From Candidatus Thiothrix singaporensis (GTDB taxonomy: Bacteria > Pseudomonadota > Gammaproteobacteria > Thiotrichales > Thiotrichaceae), in assembly GCA_013693955.1 (NCBI GenBank), contig CP059265.1, positions 828,620 through 836,169 of the forward strand: 7,550 nucleotides of DNA, read 5' to 3'. The translations under genes and the position numbers were made by a program. Below, piece after piece: positions 1 to 6,119 of the stretch (positions are counted from its first letter, which is position 1; every line of letters begins with the position of its first letter). The notes below the pieces were generated by a model. It was not told the DNA's origin. It did no database searches and saw nothing but the letters and a program-made list of their open reading frames with translations.

Positions 1-2
1 TA

Positions 3-239
3 GGAGAGACAAATGCTTTTCAAGTTCTTGTAAGTATTTCAAGTCTTCGTGAGAATAACTTATAAAAACTTTTAAGGATATTTGATCATCCAAACTATTC
101 ATTACTGCTGATGTCTTTTATTCGAGATAAAGGGAGAGGAAATGAAATATGGTTAACAGTTTGTCAGACGGAAGCCATGTATAACAGAATATTTGAAAGC
201 CACATTACTGGATATACGGACACTCGATCCCTAACATAG
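3..239 (+). pseudogene. 3' remnant of an unidentified gene
   Basis: The frame starting at base 3 reads as plausible protein up to a TAG at 237-239, interrupted by one TAA at 63-65. After that stop an ATG at 111 would give 42 residues (starting MSFIRDKGRGNEIWL and ending TDTRSLT). There is no Shine-Dalgarno sequence before that ATG, so the stretch looks more like the C-terminal end of a longer gene entering from the left, with one internal stop, than a free-standing small gene. I do not recognise the family. It is the only coding signal left of the recombinase and is not clearly part of the same transcription units. It could equally be chance open frame in decayed DNA. Confidence 0.25.
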
Positions 240-708
240 CTTTGTGTAAACATTGCGGCTTTCCTACCTTGCCCACTGATTAACAAGAATTATACAGCCG
301 ATAAACGGTAGTGTGTAGTAAGTAGACAATGTTTTACAGAATATTTTTCATCACAGCTTCTGCGGTTAGCCATCCTCACGAGGACGGATAGCAACGACAC
401 ATAGGAAAAGAACAAACCAAGCCCTTCTGAAGTAAGCCACAGCTTCACAAGATCACCACCTCCTTATGCAGGAATACGGCACTTTAACCATTACTGTTGC
501 CTGCATCCCGTCAGGGATGACAGGCATACATTCCTGTTAAAGTCAGATTTGCACTGCACCACGTTTGCTACTGAGAACCATTACGGAGTAGGCCACCATC
601 ACAAGTGGCGTCCAACCAAGATGTACGGAGTGAGCGCAACCCCATAACAACAGAATCGCGCCCCATCCTTCCTAAAGGAACTTTCTGTCCGTTAGGACGA
701 GAACGGAA
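240..708. other. Gene-free region with clustered hairpins
   Basis: No convincing reading frame is seen. The stretch is rich in short inverted repeats: CCT/AGG with a flanking CC/GG around 370-387, the large fold at 481-543, GCCAC/GTGGC at 592-596 and 605-609, TTCC/GGAA at 669-680 and GTCC/GGAC at 687-698. None is followed by a T-run on the plus strand. The region lies directly downstream of the recombinase stop codon (709), which is where an attachment or recombination site of an integrative element could lie. No tRNA gene or tRNA 3' end is visible here. Confidence 0.45.
481..543. repeat. attC-like nested inverted repeat
   Basis: Outer arms ACTTTAAC (481-488) and GTTAAAGT (536-543) are perfect complements. 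Inside them, after a roughly 10-nt unpaired spacer on each side, an 11-bp stem forms between GCCTGCATCCC and GGGATGACAGGC, with one bulged A and a GTCA tetraloop. Integron attC sites have this general plan: a YYYAAC...GTTRRR outer core, an unpaired spacer, an inner stem with an extrahelical base, and a size of about 57-141 bp. The seventh core base deviates from RYYYAAC/GTTRRRY on both sides, so the match is partial. The site is 165 bp from the stop of an integron-type recombinase. It could also be an ordinary extragenic palindrome. Confidence 0.4.
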
Positions 709-1942
709 TCAATCACCCAACAAAGCATCCAACGGTGAAGCAGTCTTGGAAACAGTCAAGTCTGCAAGATGTAGGTATACCTGAGTCGTTTGTATATCAG
801 AATGTCCTAATATCATCTGTAAGGTACGAATGTCTGTCCCACTCATCAGTAAGTGAGTTGAGAAGCTATGCCTCAAGATGTGAGGGTACACACGTTTCAG
901 AATGCCTGCATCCTTCCCAGCCTGTCGTAACGCTCTCTGTACCACAGACTCATGCAAGTGGAACCTGCCAATGATTCCTTCACTATAAACATCTTCAGTC
1001 AGTACCGGTGAACTGAACAAGAAGTACCAGCCCATATCAAACTGGTAGTTCCTGGCTTTCCGTTTCAGTGCTTCAGGAAGTATCACACCATAGCCTTTAT
1101 CAACATCATCAAGGTACAAATTTTCCACATAGGTCACTTGTTGTCTCAATGCAGGAACCAATGACTTGGGTAATGGCACATATCTATCCTTAGCGCCCTT
1201 CCCCTGAAAACGAATATCTCATTCCTGTTGAAATCAATATCCTTAATCCTGAGATTCATACACTCACTAATCCTTAAACCAGTCCCATAGAGAAGTTTGG
1301 AAATCAGTAAATGCAATCCATCCAGTTTAGTAAATAGCAATTTCACCTCTTCAACAGATAAGACAGTCGGCAACTTTTTAGGCTTACGAGATTTATTTAT
1401 ACTATCGATAGGTGCTAATTTAATTTTCAAGAACTGATTGTAGACAAACATCACACTATTAAATGCTTGCTTCTGAGTAGACAAAGCAACACCCCTACGA
1501 TTCACCAGATAATTTAAGTATGCCTCGATATGCAAATGATTCAACTTTGCAGGATGTTGATTACCATTAAACTCGATATATTTCTTCACCCAACCAAGGT
1601 AAGTAAGTTCTGTCTGGTAAGAATAGTTTTTACGCGGATATAATCCTTCAATCTATGGAGAAAGGCCGGGATACTTTCACTGACAGTAACAGGTTCATGC
1701 TTCACACTAGCAACAATATCAGTAATCACCTTGTTGTATTCGTACACGATAGGTAATGCGTCGGTTCTGTTACCGCCACCATTCGCTATCTTCATCACAT
1801 TACGTTTTAAAGTAGCCAATTGCCTATCGGCTTTATCCTTGTTGTCACCCATCAAATTGAATTCGCTATAGAACAATACGTCATCAATCAGTAACTTCCA
1901 CAGTTCTACAGGGTCGATGTTTGTTTTCACTATAGTATTCAT
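709..1942 (-). pseudogene. Integron-type tyrosine recombinase with N-terminal extension, two frame breaks
   Basis: Three consecutive frames make one recombinase. The start ATG at 1942 follows AGAGGT. Residues 1-105 run to IRVK. Restoring one base in the T5 run at 1627-1631 continues as NYSYQTELTYLGWVKKYIEF, the SAM-like core-binding domain. Restoring one base near 1201-1210 joins the catalytic part through GKGAKDRYVPLPKS. The corrected length is 411 residues, against about 320-340 for usual integron integrases; the excess is the N-terminal extension. Catalytic residues are all visible: Arg in GTGLRISE (1272-1274), the Lys of GKGAKD, HxxR in PHILRHSF, His in LGHSDIQTT, and nucleophile Tyr in QVYLH (775-777). 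The segment LPEALKRKARN...MGWYFLFSS matches the insertion that distinguishes IntI from XerC/D. Extension residues 13-79 are about 40% identical to the neighbouring 171-residue protein. The presumed role is site-specific integration and excision of this island or capture of cassettes. The frame breaks may be sequencing errors. Confidence 0.85.
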
Positions 1943-1964
1943 AAGGTCAGACCTCTAAATGCTA

Positions 1965-2007
1965 GGCACAGTGAGGCGCAACCTGAGCGTTAAGCTGAGG
2001 TTGTGCC
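1965..2007 (-). promoter_or_regulatory. Long hairpin in the leader of the recombinase gene
   Basis: Arms 1975-1988 and 1994-2007 pair over 14 positions with one G-U and one G-G mismatch around a 5-nt loop. The last six bases of the right arm, TGTGCC (2002-2007), can instead pair perfectly with GGCACA at 1965-1970. The two pairings are therefore mutually exclusive. The structure lies about 23-65 nt upstream of the ATG at 1942, in the transcript leader, and has no U-run. An attenuator or translation switch is possible, but this is inference from base pairing alone. Confidence 0.4.
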
Positions 2008-2033
2008 GTATTTAAGAAGGGAGTAGTTCTTCC

Positions 2034-2057
2034 GTCTTCCTGCTTTAGCAGGAGGAC
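2034..2057 (-). terminator. Stem-loop directly after the 171-residue gene
   Basis: The 10-bp arms at 2034-2043 and 2048-2057 (one G-U pair) close a 4-nt loop. They begin 3 nt beyond the stop codon at 2061-2063 in the minus direction. There is no U-run downstream, so it is either a weak or Rho-assisted terminator or a 3'-end stabilising stem separating this gene from the recombinase transcript. Confidence 0.4.
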
Positions 2058-2060
2058 AAA

Positions 2061-2576
2061 TCAGAAACTATCAAGACTGGAAGAAATAGGTTTTGAAGTG
2101 ACATGTAATGTTTCACAATCAGGCATGACTTCATAATTGAAATAAGCGCCGCCACTCTTCCACTGAACACTCACCACATCCCCAATATCCAAGTGCATTG
2201 GGTCAAGCGCATCCATCTTTACATCAGTAGCACTCTTGAATAAATCCCAAATAGAAGCTCTTTTGATGAGTTCATCATTTTTGGTTTTTGTCCACGGTTC
2301 AAATATATCAGCCAATAAATCATTAATGGCCTTGTTATACTTAAACACTTCCCCCAAGGCTTCATTCCTGGTTCCTTTAGAAAGAGAAATGCGCCATATC
2401 CTACGTTTCAATTCATGTAGATACCTTTCTGCTTTAGCTTGACGTTCACCTTGCAGGCTAAACTCACCAACAAAATACACTTCCTCCTTAACAGAATCCC
2501 ACAGTTTAATACCTGCATTCTTTTGAGCTTTAGTGGGTTTGGACTTTTTGACAGTTTCAGTTGTTTGAGATTTCAT
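2061..2576 (-). CDS. Unknown soluble protein sharing a domain with the recombinase N-terminus
   Basis: The product has 171 residues. The ATG at 2576 is chosen because AAGGTGA lies 6-7 nt upstream; the further upstream GTG (2585) is inside that ribosome-binding site. Residues 1-22 are Lys/Thr-rich. Residues 24-91 (from KLWDSVKEEVYFVGEF to NKAINDLLAD) align without gaps to residues 13-79 of the recombinase extension, with 27 identities in about 68 positions, including EF-x-L-x-G, the LKR block and YNK-x-I-x-D. It is mostly predicted helix and charged. Residues 105-171 are unique, contain DIGDVVSVQWKSG and look beta-rich. There are no membrane segments or catalytic motifs that I recognise. The gene is flanked upstream by a strong terminator and downstream by a stem-loop, so it probably has its own promoter or is controlled by readthrough. 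A role as a recombinase partner or directionality factor is a guess from the shared domain and adjacency. Confidence 0.75.
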   Translation of the reverse strand: MKSQTTETVKKSKPTKAQKNAGIKLWDSVKEEVYFVGEFSLQGERQAKAERYLHELKRRIWRISLSKGTRNEALGEVFKYNKAINDLLADIFEPWTKTKNDELIKRASIWDLFKSATDVKMDALDPMHLDIGDVVSVQWKSGGAYFNYEVMPDCETLHVTSKPISSSLDSF

Positions 2577-2605
2577 AACAATCACCTTTCATTTTTAATA
2601 GGCAT

Positions 2606-2636
2606 AAAAAGGCCGTATGCTTTCGCACACAGCCTT
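2606..2636 (-). terminator. Rho-independent terminator
   Basis: On the minus strand a 10-bp stem, GGCTGTGTGC with GCATACGGCC (two G-U pairs), closes a GAAA tetraloop and is followed by UUUUU. It lies about 80 nt beyond the stop of the 143-residue membrane gene and about 30 nt before the start of the 171-residue gene. It should end the membrane-protein operon, or act as an attenuator for the next gene, whose ribosome-binding site follows almost at once. Confidence 0.8.
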
Positions 2637-2717
2637 CACTCTATCAACCAATAGCAGAGTAACCCCAAGAGCTATTAACAGCCTTAGAAGCCCTCACAAT
2701 GAGAATTATGGATATAT

Positions 2718-3149
2718 TTAAGCTGCCGCTTTAGTTCTTCCTCCAAATAAGAACGACCCGATGAACTTAACAGCACCACCAAAGAAATCAGTAATCCCTT
2801 TCCTGAGTTCCTCACCAAATGATGCAGCATCCACTTCAGGTTCTATAGTTTCTATCCAGAACCCTAATGTTTTACTTCTTAACTTGGATAGACTCCACCG
2901 AATACGTTTACCGCCTTTAAACCTCCTGATAGCAATAAGCACCATAGGAAATAAAACAGCAGCCAGACTATTAGCCATAAACGCTATAAAGGACGTTCCA
3001 GCCAATAACATATTCACCAGAATCACTATCTCAAATAACAAGCTAAACAGTTCAGCATGACCCGCTACATATTTAGCAAAGGGTAAATGATTCATGGACT
3101 GATAGGAGCCATAAGTTATCACTACGGCAGCAAATAACAGGTATATCAT
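2718..3149 (-). CDS. Small membrane protein, last gene of the membrane cluster
   Basis: The product has 143 residues. The ATG at 3149 overlaps the stop of the preceding reading frame (ATGA), and GGAG lies upstream, so it is translationally coupled. Hydrophobic stretches lie at about residues 2-16, 34-57 and 61-74. They are followed by a strongly basic segment (RRFKGGKRIRWSLSKLRSK, 75-93), then a soluble tail with an amphipathic Gly/Phe end (GITDFFGGAVKFIGSFLFGG). By the positive-inside rule the basic segment should be cytoplasmic. The family is not recognised. The size and three hydrophobic segments recall filamentous-phage minor coat or assembly proteins, but no Zot/pI ATPase accompanies it, so this is only a possibility. 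Confidence 0.7.
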   Translation of the reverse strand: MIYLLFAAVVITYGSYQSMNHLPFAKYVAGHAELFSLLFEIVILVNMLLAGTSFIAFMANSLAAVLFPMVLIAIRRFKGGKRIRWSLSKLRSKTLGFWIETIEPEVDAASFGEELRKGITDFFGGAVKFIGSFLFGGRTKAAA

Positions 3150-3412
3150 AACGATACTCCTTTTAGACGATTAACAAAGGCACTGAACCCAAAAGTAATT
3201 TTCACTAATGAGTACGCCACAAAACAGGTTATCCCTATTTCAATCATGTAACTGGAAGTAAGGAAAACCGGCGCAATGATTCCCATAGGAACAGACAGGA
3301 ATATTAATAAGTCTAGTCATAGTGACGTAAAAACTTACGTTTACGACATTCCATTAAGAAGAATGCCAGCGCCTAAGAAAAAGACGCTTAACAGATTCAG
3401 GTCATTTAACAT
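3146..3412 (-). pseudogene. Small membrane protein gene with disrupted middle
   Basis: GAGGTG precedes an ATG at 3412 that opens 23 residues (MLNDLNLLSVFFLGAGILL...) ending at TAA 3341-3343. The same frame is open again from 3316 to a TGA at 3146-3148, giving the hydrophobic peptide LLIFLSVPMGIIAPVFL... ending NRLKGVSL, which overlaps the next start by ATGA. Between these, another frame supplies ECRKRKFLRHYD, the kind of basic loop expected between membrane segments. A single gene of about 89 residues with two or three membrane segments, broken by several indels, explains all three pieces. Alternatively there are two tiny genes (23 aa and 46 aa, ATG 3286), but the second has no ribosome-binding site. 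Confidence 0.5.
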
Positions 3413-3428
3413 TTTGACACCTCACATA

Positions 3429-3749
3429 TCAACCAAGACAATGAGTTAAACCCTTGGCATTTAACATATCCATAAATTCAATTCTCAACAGAAAGTATGT
3501 ACCAAGATAGAACAGGACAGACAGCACAACAGTTCCAATCACAGAACCCACTGCTAACAGGTATGCACTACCCACATTTAACAAAAACGCGCTAACCAAT
3601 CCCCTTAACGGATGTTGATAAAACTTATAAGCACCATTCACTTTTGACATAAAGAATGGCGTTATCAAAGCAAGGTAAATCACACGGTTATTGAATCGTA
3701 CAGAAGGCTTATTCATATAAACCCTCAAAGCACCAAATAGATTTAACAT
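3429..3749 (-). CDS. Small membrane protein of unknown function
   Basis: The product has 106 residues. The ATG at 3749 is chosen because AAGGAG lies 7 nt upstream; a GTG three bases earlier is too close. The start overlaps the stop of the upstream gene as TGATG, implying coupled translation. Hydrophobic segments lie at about 23-34, 50-67 and 68-88, with basic residues in the first 50 and an acidic Glu-Phe-Met-Asp-Met after the last helix. There is no signal-peptide cleavage site or known motif. It is followed 16 nt later by the next membrane gene. It is part of a run of three short hydrophobic proteins that probably act together in the inner membrane; function is unknown. Confidence 0.7.
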   Translation of the reverse strand: MLNLFGALRVYMNKPSVRFNNRVIYLALITPFFMSKVNGAYKFYQHPLRGLVSAFLLNVGSAYLLAVGSVIGTVVLSVLFYLGTYFLLRIEFMDMLNAKGLTHCLG

Positions 3750-4455
3750 CACACATCTCCTTTTGTTTTGTATGTATTGACCATTGCCATAAATTCAGGG
3801 GTGTATCTCCCATTCACAACAATACGGTTAATCAGCTCCTGTACCTCAGAAGGACTCAACATAAAACCTCTCTCACTGGCTTTAACCAACAAGAATTCCT
3901 GATATTTTTATCACTGACAATCTTCTGGTAACTGGAAAGCTCCTTACCATGCAGGATACGTTGACCACTGTTCAATGCCGTTTTAACCATGTTAGTGGTT
4001 AACTTGAACTCACCCACCACCGCAGCAAAGTCATTGATTGTCAGTGCTATCTTCTCCTCAGATGACAGTTCACCAACTTGTTCCTGTTCCTCATCAGACA
4101 AGTGCGGCAACACCAACACATCAACAGTCTCACGTTCCTCGCTCATCGGCTCAGTTGCTTCATCCTTGAAAACAAACGCACCAGTTTCTTTATTAATGAA
4201 AAAGTTCCTGACACGCTCATAACCTTCCTTCAGAACAACACCACCAGCACAAACAGCATCCTTGGTTTTCTGAACCACATAATCAGAAACCTCCTTAACT
4301 TTCTTAACCACAGTCCGGCTTTTATTTACTACATAAGCCTTTACCTGATGGTACTTGTTAACGACATAAAACTTTGTCTGATTGCCTTTCTCTTTCAAAT
4401 AAGCAACCAGTTCTTCATAGACTTCCAAGAAAGTCAATTCACCTGTAATAGACAT
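3749..4455 (-). pseudogene. Val/Lys-rich amphipathic protein, one frame break
   Basis: The ATG at 4455 follows AGAGGTG and opens 199 residues ending at TGA 3856-3858. Adding one base to the T5 run at 3905-3909 replaces the last residues by KYQEFLLVKASERGF and reads on through the open frame at 3862-3749 (MLSPSEVQELINRIV...), giving 235 residues and a TGATG overlap with the next gene. Residues 28-69 hold repeated motifs (FYVVNK, AYVVNK, DYVVQK) in a Val/Lys amphipathic helix pattern. About 100-135 is acidic, and 140-235 is helical. No membrane helix, enzyme motif or known family is seen. As first gene of the operon it may be a peripheral membrane or structural partner of the three membrane proteins. 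A separate 37-residue downstream gene (ATG 3862, SD AGAGAGG) is the alternative. Confidence 0.65.
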
Positions 4456-4480
4456 ACAGACACCTCTATTGATTGAACAT

Positions 4481-4517
4481 AAAAAAGGCCATCAATCTCA
4501 CAAGGAAACTGATAGCC
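4481..4517 (-). terminator. Terminator-like hairpin in the leader of the minus-strand operon
   Basis: On the minus strand GGCTATCA pairs with TGATGGCC (one G-U), with a 15-nt loop and then UUUUUU. It lies 26 nt before the ATG at 4455, so transcripts of the minus operon that start in the divergent region must pass through it. It either attenuates that operon or blocks stray transcription. The sequence after the stem, GGCCTTTTTTATG, closely resembles that after the terminator at 2606-2636. Confidence 0.55.
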
Positions 4518-4697
4518 GTTAAGTGCATACCGGGGGCATGTTTAAACATACACCTGCACAATTATTAACCACATACGGTAGTTAATCACACCAGAGTATG
4601 TTCAAAGTCTTATGGTTTTAAAGCACCCTGGGGGCACTGAGATTACAATCGACGTTCACATTTAAAGGCTGCCTCCCAAAATATAATATATATATTT

Positions 4698-4711
4698 TTG
4701 ACTCCTATAAT
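4698..4711 (+). promoter_or_regulatory. Candidate promoter elements for the 173-residue gene
   Basis: A consensus -10 hexamer TATAAT occurs at 4706-4711 inside a very AT-rich stretch, 57 bp before the start codon at 4768. TTGACT at 4698-4703 is too close to serve as its -35. It could instead pair with TAACTT at 4721-4726 at 17-bp spacing. Either arrangement would read into the plus-strand genes. Confidence 0.4.
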
Positions 4712-4767
4712 AGTTTCGATTAACTTAATAGATAGAGAAATAAAGAAGAACCAAAGGGGATTTAATA

Positions 4768-5289
4768 ATGAGCAGACTATTTGACGATATGGATAAACAG
4801 CAATTTGTTTATCATCACCATTTTGACAGTTACATAGACCGCGTATACGAAAACAATGCAGAAAATTCACTGAAAAGAATGAATAGATTATGGCCGACAG
4901 CTTATAAGGATATTTACCTGTCAGAAAAGAAAATCGGGTCATTCACCGTTGACACTTCAACAGGGGAAATCATCAGAGAGCCAATGCTTCCTACTCCATT
5001 AGAAGGAACACTGAGAACAGGACAAAAGGAAAGGATTAGGGCTACCGCAGATGGTAGAAAGAAAAGTCATATGGGGAGTGAGTTTGTCGAGCGAATTAAA
5101 AACGGTGGATACGAAAAGGAATTCAAGAAATGGGAAACAAATGCGGGAACTGCTTTAGGTGCTGCATTTGCCAAATGGTCATGGAAAAGGTTAGCCGGTA
5201 TTGGTGCTGGAGCAGCTACAGCAGGTTTGGCAGTGGGTATGTATTCCGGCAGGACAGTTAATAATGATGATGAAGATAGGAGGAGATAA
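4768..5289 (+). CDS. Unknown protein with Gly/Ala-rich C-terminal hydrophobic segment
   Basis: The product has 173 residues. The ATG at 4768 is preceded by AAGGGGA at 7-nt spacing. Residues 1-125 are soluble and charged, with aromatic clusters (QQFVYHHHF) near the start and a basic stretch (TGQKERIRATADGRKKS) at 84-100. Residues 127-160 contain NAGTALGAAFAKW and GIGAGAATAGLAVGMYSG, a small-residue membrane segment with repeated Gly-x3-Gly spacing, like tightly packed or oligomerising helices. The tail is acidic then basic (NNDDEDRRR). A C-terminally anchored protein is likely. The family is not recognised. The stop overlaps the next start as TAATG, so the two are co-translated. Confidence 0.7.
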   Translation: MSRLFDDMDKQQFVYHHHFDSYIDRVYENNAENSLKRMNRLWPTAYKDIYLSEKKIGSFTVDTSTGEIIREPMLPTPLEGTLRTGQKERIRATADGRKKSHMGSEFVERIKNGGYEKEFKKWETNAGTALGAAFAKWSWKRLAGIGAGAATAGLAVGMYSGRTVNNDDEDRRR

Positions 5290-5534
5290 TGTTTACATGC
5301 CGCCAATATCTATCAATACAAGTATCAATTGGAGCTTTGGATAAGAGTTACTACAACAGGTCATTCCTATTAACATTTGCAGCAGCAGCCTCCAAGTATG
5401 CAAGCCTGAATAACATTGAAACTTCAAGGACTGCATTATTTGGCAGAAGTAGAAAATCTGGAGCTGTAAAAACTTATCCTGAAGATATGTTAAAGGCTGT
5501 ATTGGATAATCTACTTGGGAAAGAAGAAACTTGA
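5289..5534 (+). CDS. Unknown small protein, second gene of the plus-strand pair
   Basis: The product has 81 residues. The ATG at 5289 overlaps the preceding TAA by one base, and AGGAGGAG directly before gives a strong ribosome-binding site. The N-terminal half is weakly hydrophobic (LTFAAAASKYA around 29-39). The C-terminal half is basic then helical (KTYPEDMLKAVLDNLLGKEE). There is no signal sequence or known motif. It is followed by about 170 bp without a gene, so it ends this short operon, although no hairpin with T-run is obvious downstream. Confidence 0.6.
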   Translation: MFTCRQYLSIQVSIGALDKSYYNRSFLLTFAAAASKYASLNNIETSRTALFGRSRKSGAVKTYPEDMLKAVLDNLLGKEET

Positions 5535-5708
5535 CCTAAATACAATATGTAGTTATTTTTTATTAATCGAATACCACATATAGATATTTAGCATGAATGC
5601 AATAAGATTATACACAAACGTGGTTTAAGCAATACCAGCAAACATAAGGGAATCGCGCCACATTTCCTTACAAGACATAAAACTAAAACCTAAAAGTTCG
5701 AGTAAAAA

Positions 5709-5762
5709 ATGATGAAAAACAGAGCAAGAAGACTATGGTTCAACTTCCGGAAAAACAAATGA
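5709..5762 (+). CDS. Possible basic leader peptide
   Basis: Seventeen codons starting from tandem ATGs give MMKNRARRLWFNFRKNK, with 7 Arg/Lys. The TGA overlaps the next start as ATGA. The ribosome-binding site is weak. The peptide may serve only to couple translation to the following gene, or it may be a chance frame. Confidence 0.35.
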   Translation: MMKNRARRLWFNFRKNK

Positions 5763-6027
5763 ACTATGATTTAATAACATTCAACAGACAACCACTAAGA
5801 TTCATCAGCATAAAGGGTGAACCTTATGTGTCACTTTCAGATGTGCTGACCATTTCAAATATAAAAGGCCGGATAATCTTAAAACCATAAACAGTAGCAT
5901 CATTACCGAATATGGTTACAACCCAATAGAGTTAATTTCAGTTATGGATGCCATTGAACTTGTTAAAAGCTCCAACAAAAGCAATCCTAAACTGATTGAA
6001 GTATTAGAAAGCAGAGTTACCCATTAA
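5759..6027 (+). pseudogene. BRO-N/antirepressor-like protein, one frame break
   Basis: The ATG at 5759 opens 43 residues (MNYDLITFNRQPLRFISIKGEPYVSLSDVL...) to TAA 5888-5890. Adding one base in the A4 run of 5863-5866 continues as PDNLKTINSSIITEYGYNPI and ends ...LIEVLESRVTH at TAA 6025-6027, giving 89 residues. The opening (F-x-x-x-P-[LV]-R-x-[IV]...GEPY...DV) resembles the BRO-N domain of phage antirepressors and DNA-binding regulators, which is about 100 residues. The similarity is modest and from memory, so the assignment is tentative. The stop overlaps the next start as TAATG. A regulator of the element's switch is plausible. Confidence 0.45.
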
Positions 6028-6119
6028 TGCCAATGAAAAAGTTAACCGTTAGATTCCCCTGGAACGATGAACAGAAACCGACAGAAGACGATTACAAGTG
6101 CAACAAAAGGCGCAAATGA
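6027..6119 (+). CDS. 30-residue basic peptide
   Basis: The ATG at 6027 overlaps the preceding stop (TAATG) and the TGA overlaps the next start (ATGA). The product MPMKKLTVRFPWNDEQKPTE... ends CNKRRK. No recognisable family and only a weak ribosome-binding site, so expression would depend on coupling. The double overlap is the main argument that it is real. Confidence 0.4.
   Translation: MPMKKLTVRFPWNDEQKPTEDDYKCNKRRK

Larger units (their letters stand above)
4456..4767. promoter_or_regulatory. Divergent control region between the two operons
   Basis: This 312-bp gene-free stretch separates the minus-strand cluster from the plus-strand pair. It holds a terminator-like hairpin at 4481-4517 and a perfect 12-bp palindrome ATGTTTAAACAT at 4538-4549. 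It also holds ATTAAC/GTTAAT arms at 4564-4569 and 4581-4586, and two copies of GCA-N2-C-N-GGGGGCA at 4525-4538 and 4623-4636 (11 of 14 identical). The right end is very AT-rich. This is where a repressor of the element would be expected to bind, but no binding protein is identified. Confidence 0.5.

Noticed and set aside
240..708. Group II intron, CRISPR array or tRNA attachment site
   Set aside because: No regularly spaced repeats, no intron domain V-like sequence or reverse transcriptase, and no tRNA cloverleaf or TTC-arm is visible.
735..974. 79-residue plus-strand frame
   Set aside because: It is the shadow of the catalytic domain of the minus-strand recombinase, whose motifs are unmistakable.
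1627..1631. Programmed -1 frameshift in the recombinase
   Set aside because: The A-run on the minus strand is out of register for a canonical X-XXY-YYZ heptamer in the zero frame, and the second break near 1201-1210 lacks any slippery heptamer. An indel is simpler.
3749..3862. Stand-alone 37-residue gene (ATG 3862, SD AGAGAGG) coupled to both neighbours
   Set aside because: Adding one base to the T5 run at 3905-3909 reads straight into this frame with coherent sequence, and other genes here show the same kind of break. It is treated as the C-terminus of the 235-residue protein.
2718..5534. Filamentous phage (inovirus) genome
   Set aside because: Small membrane proteins fit loosely, but no Zot/pI ATPase, replication initiator or recognisable coat protein is present, so the label is not supported.
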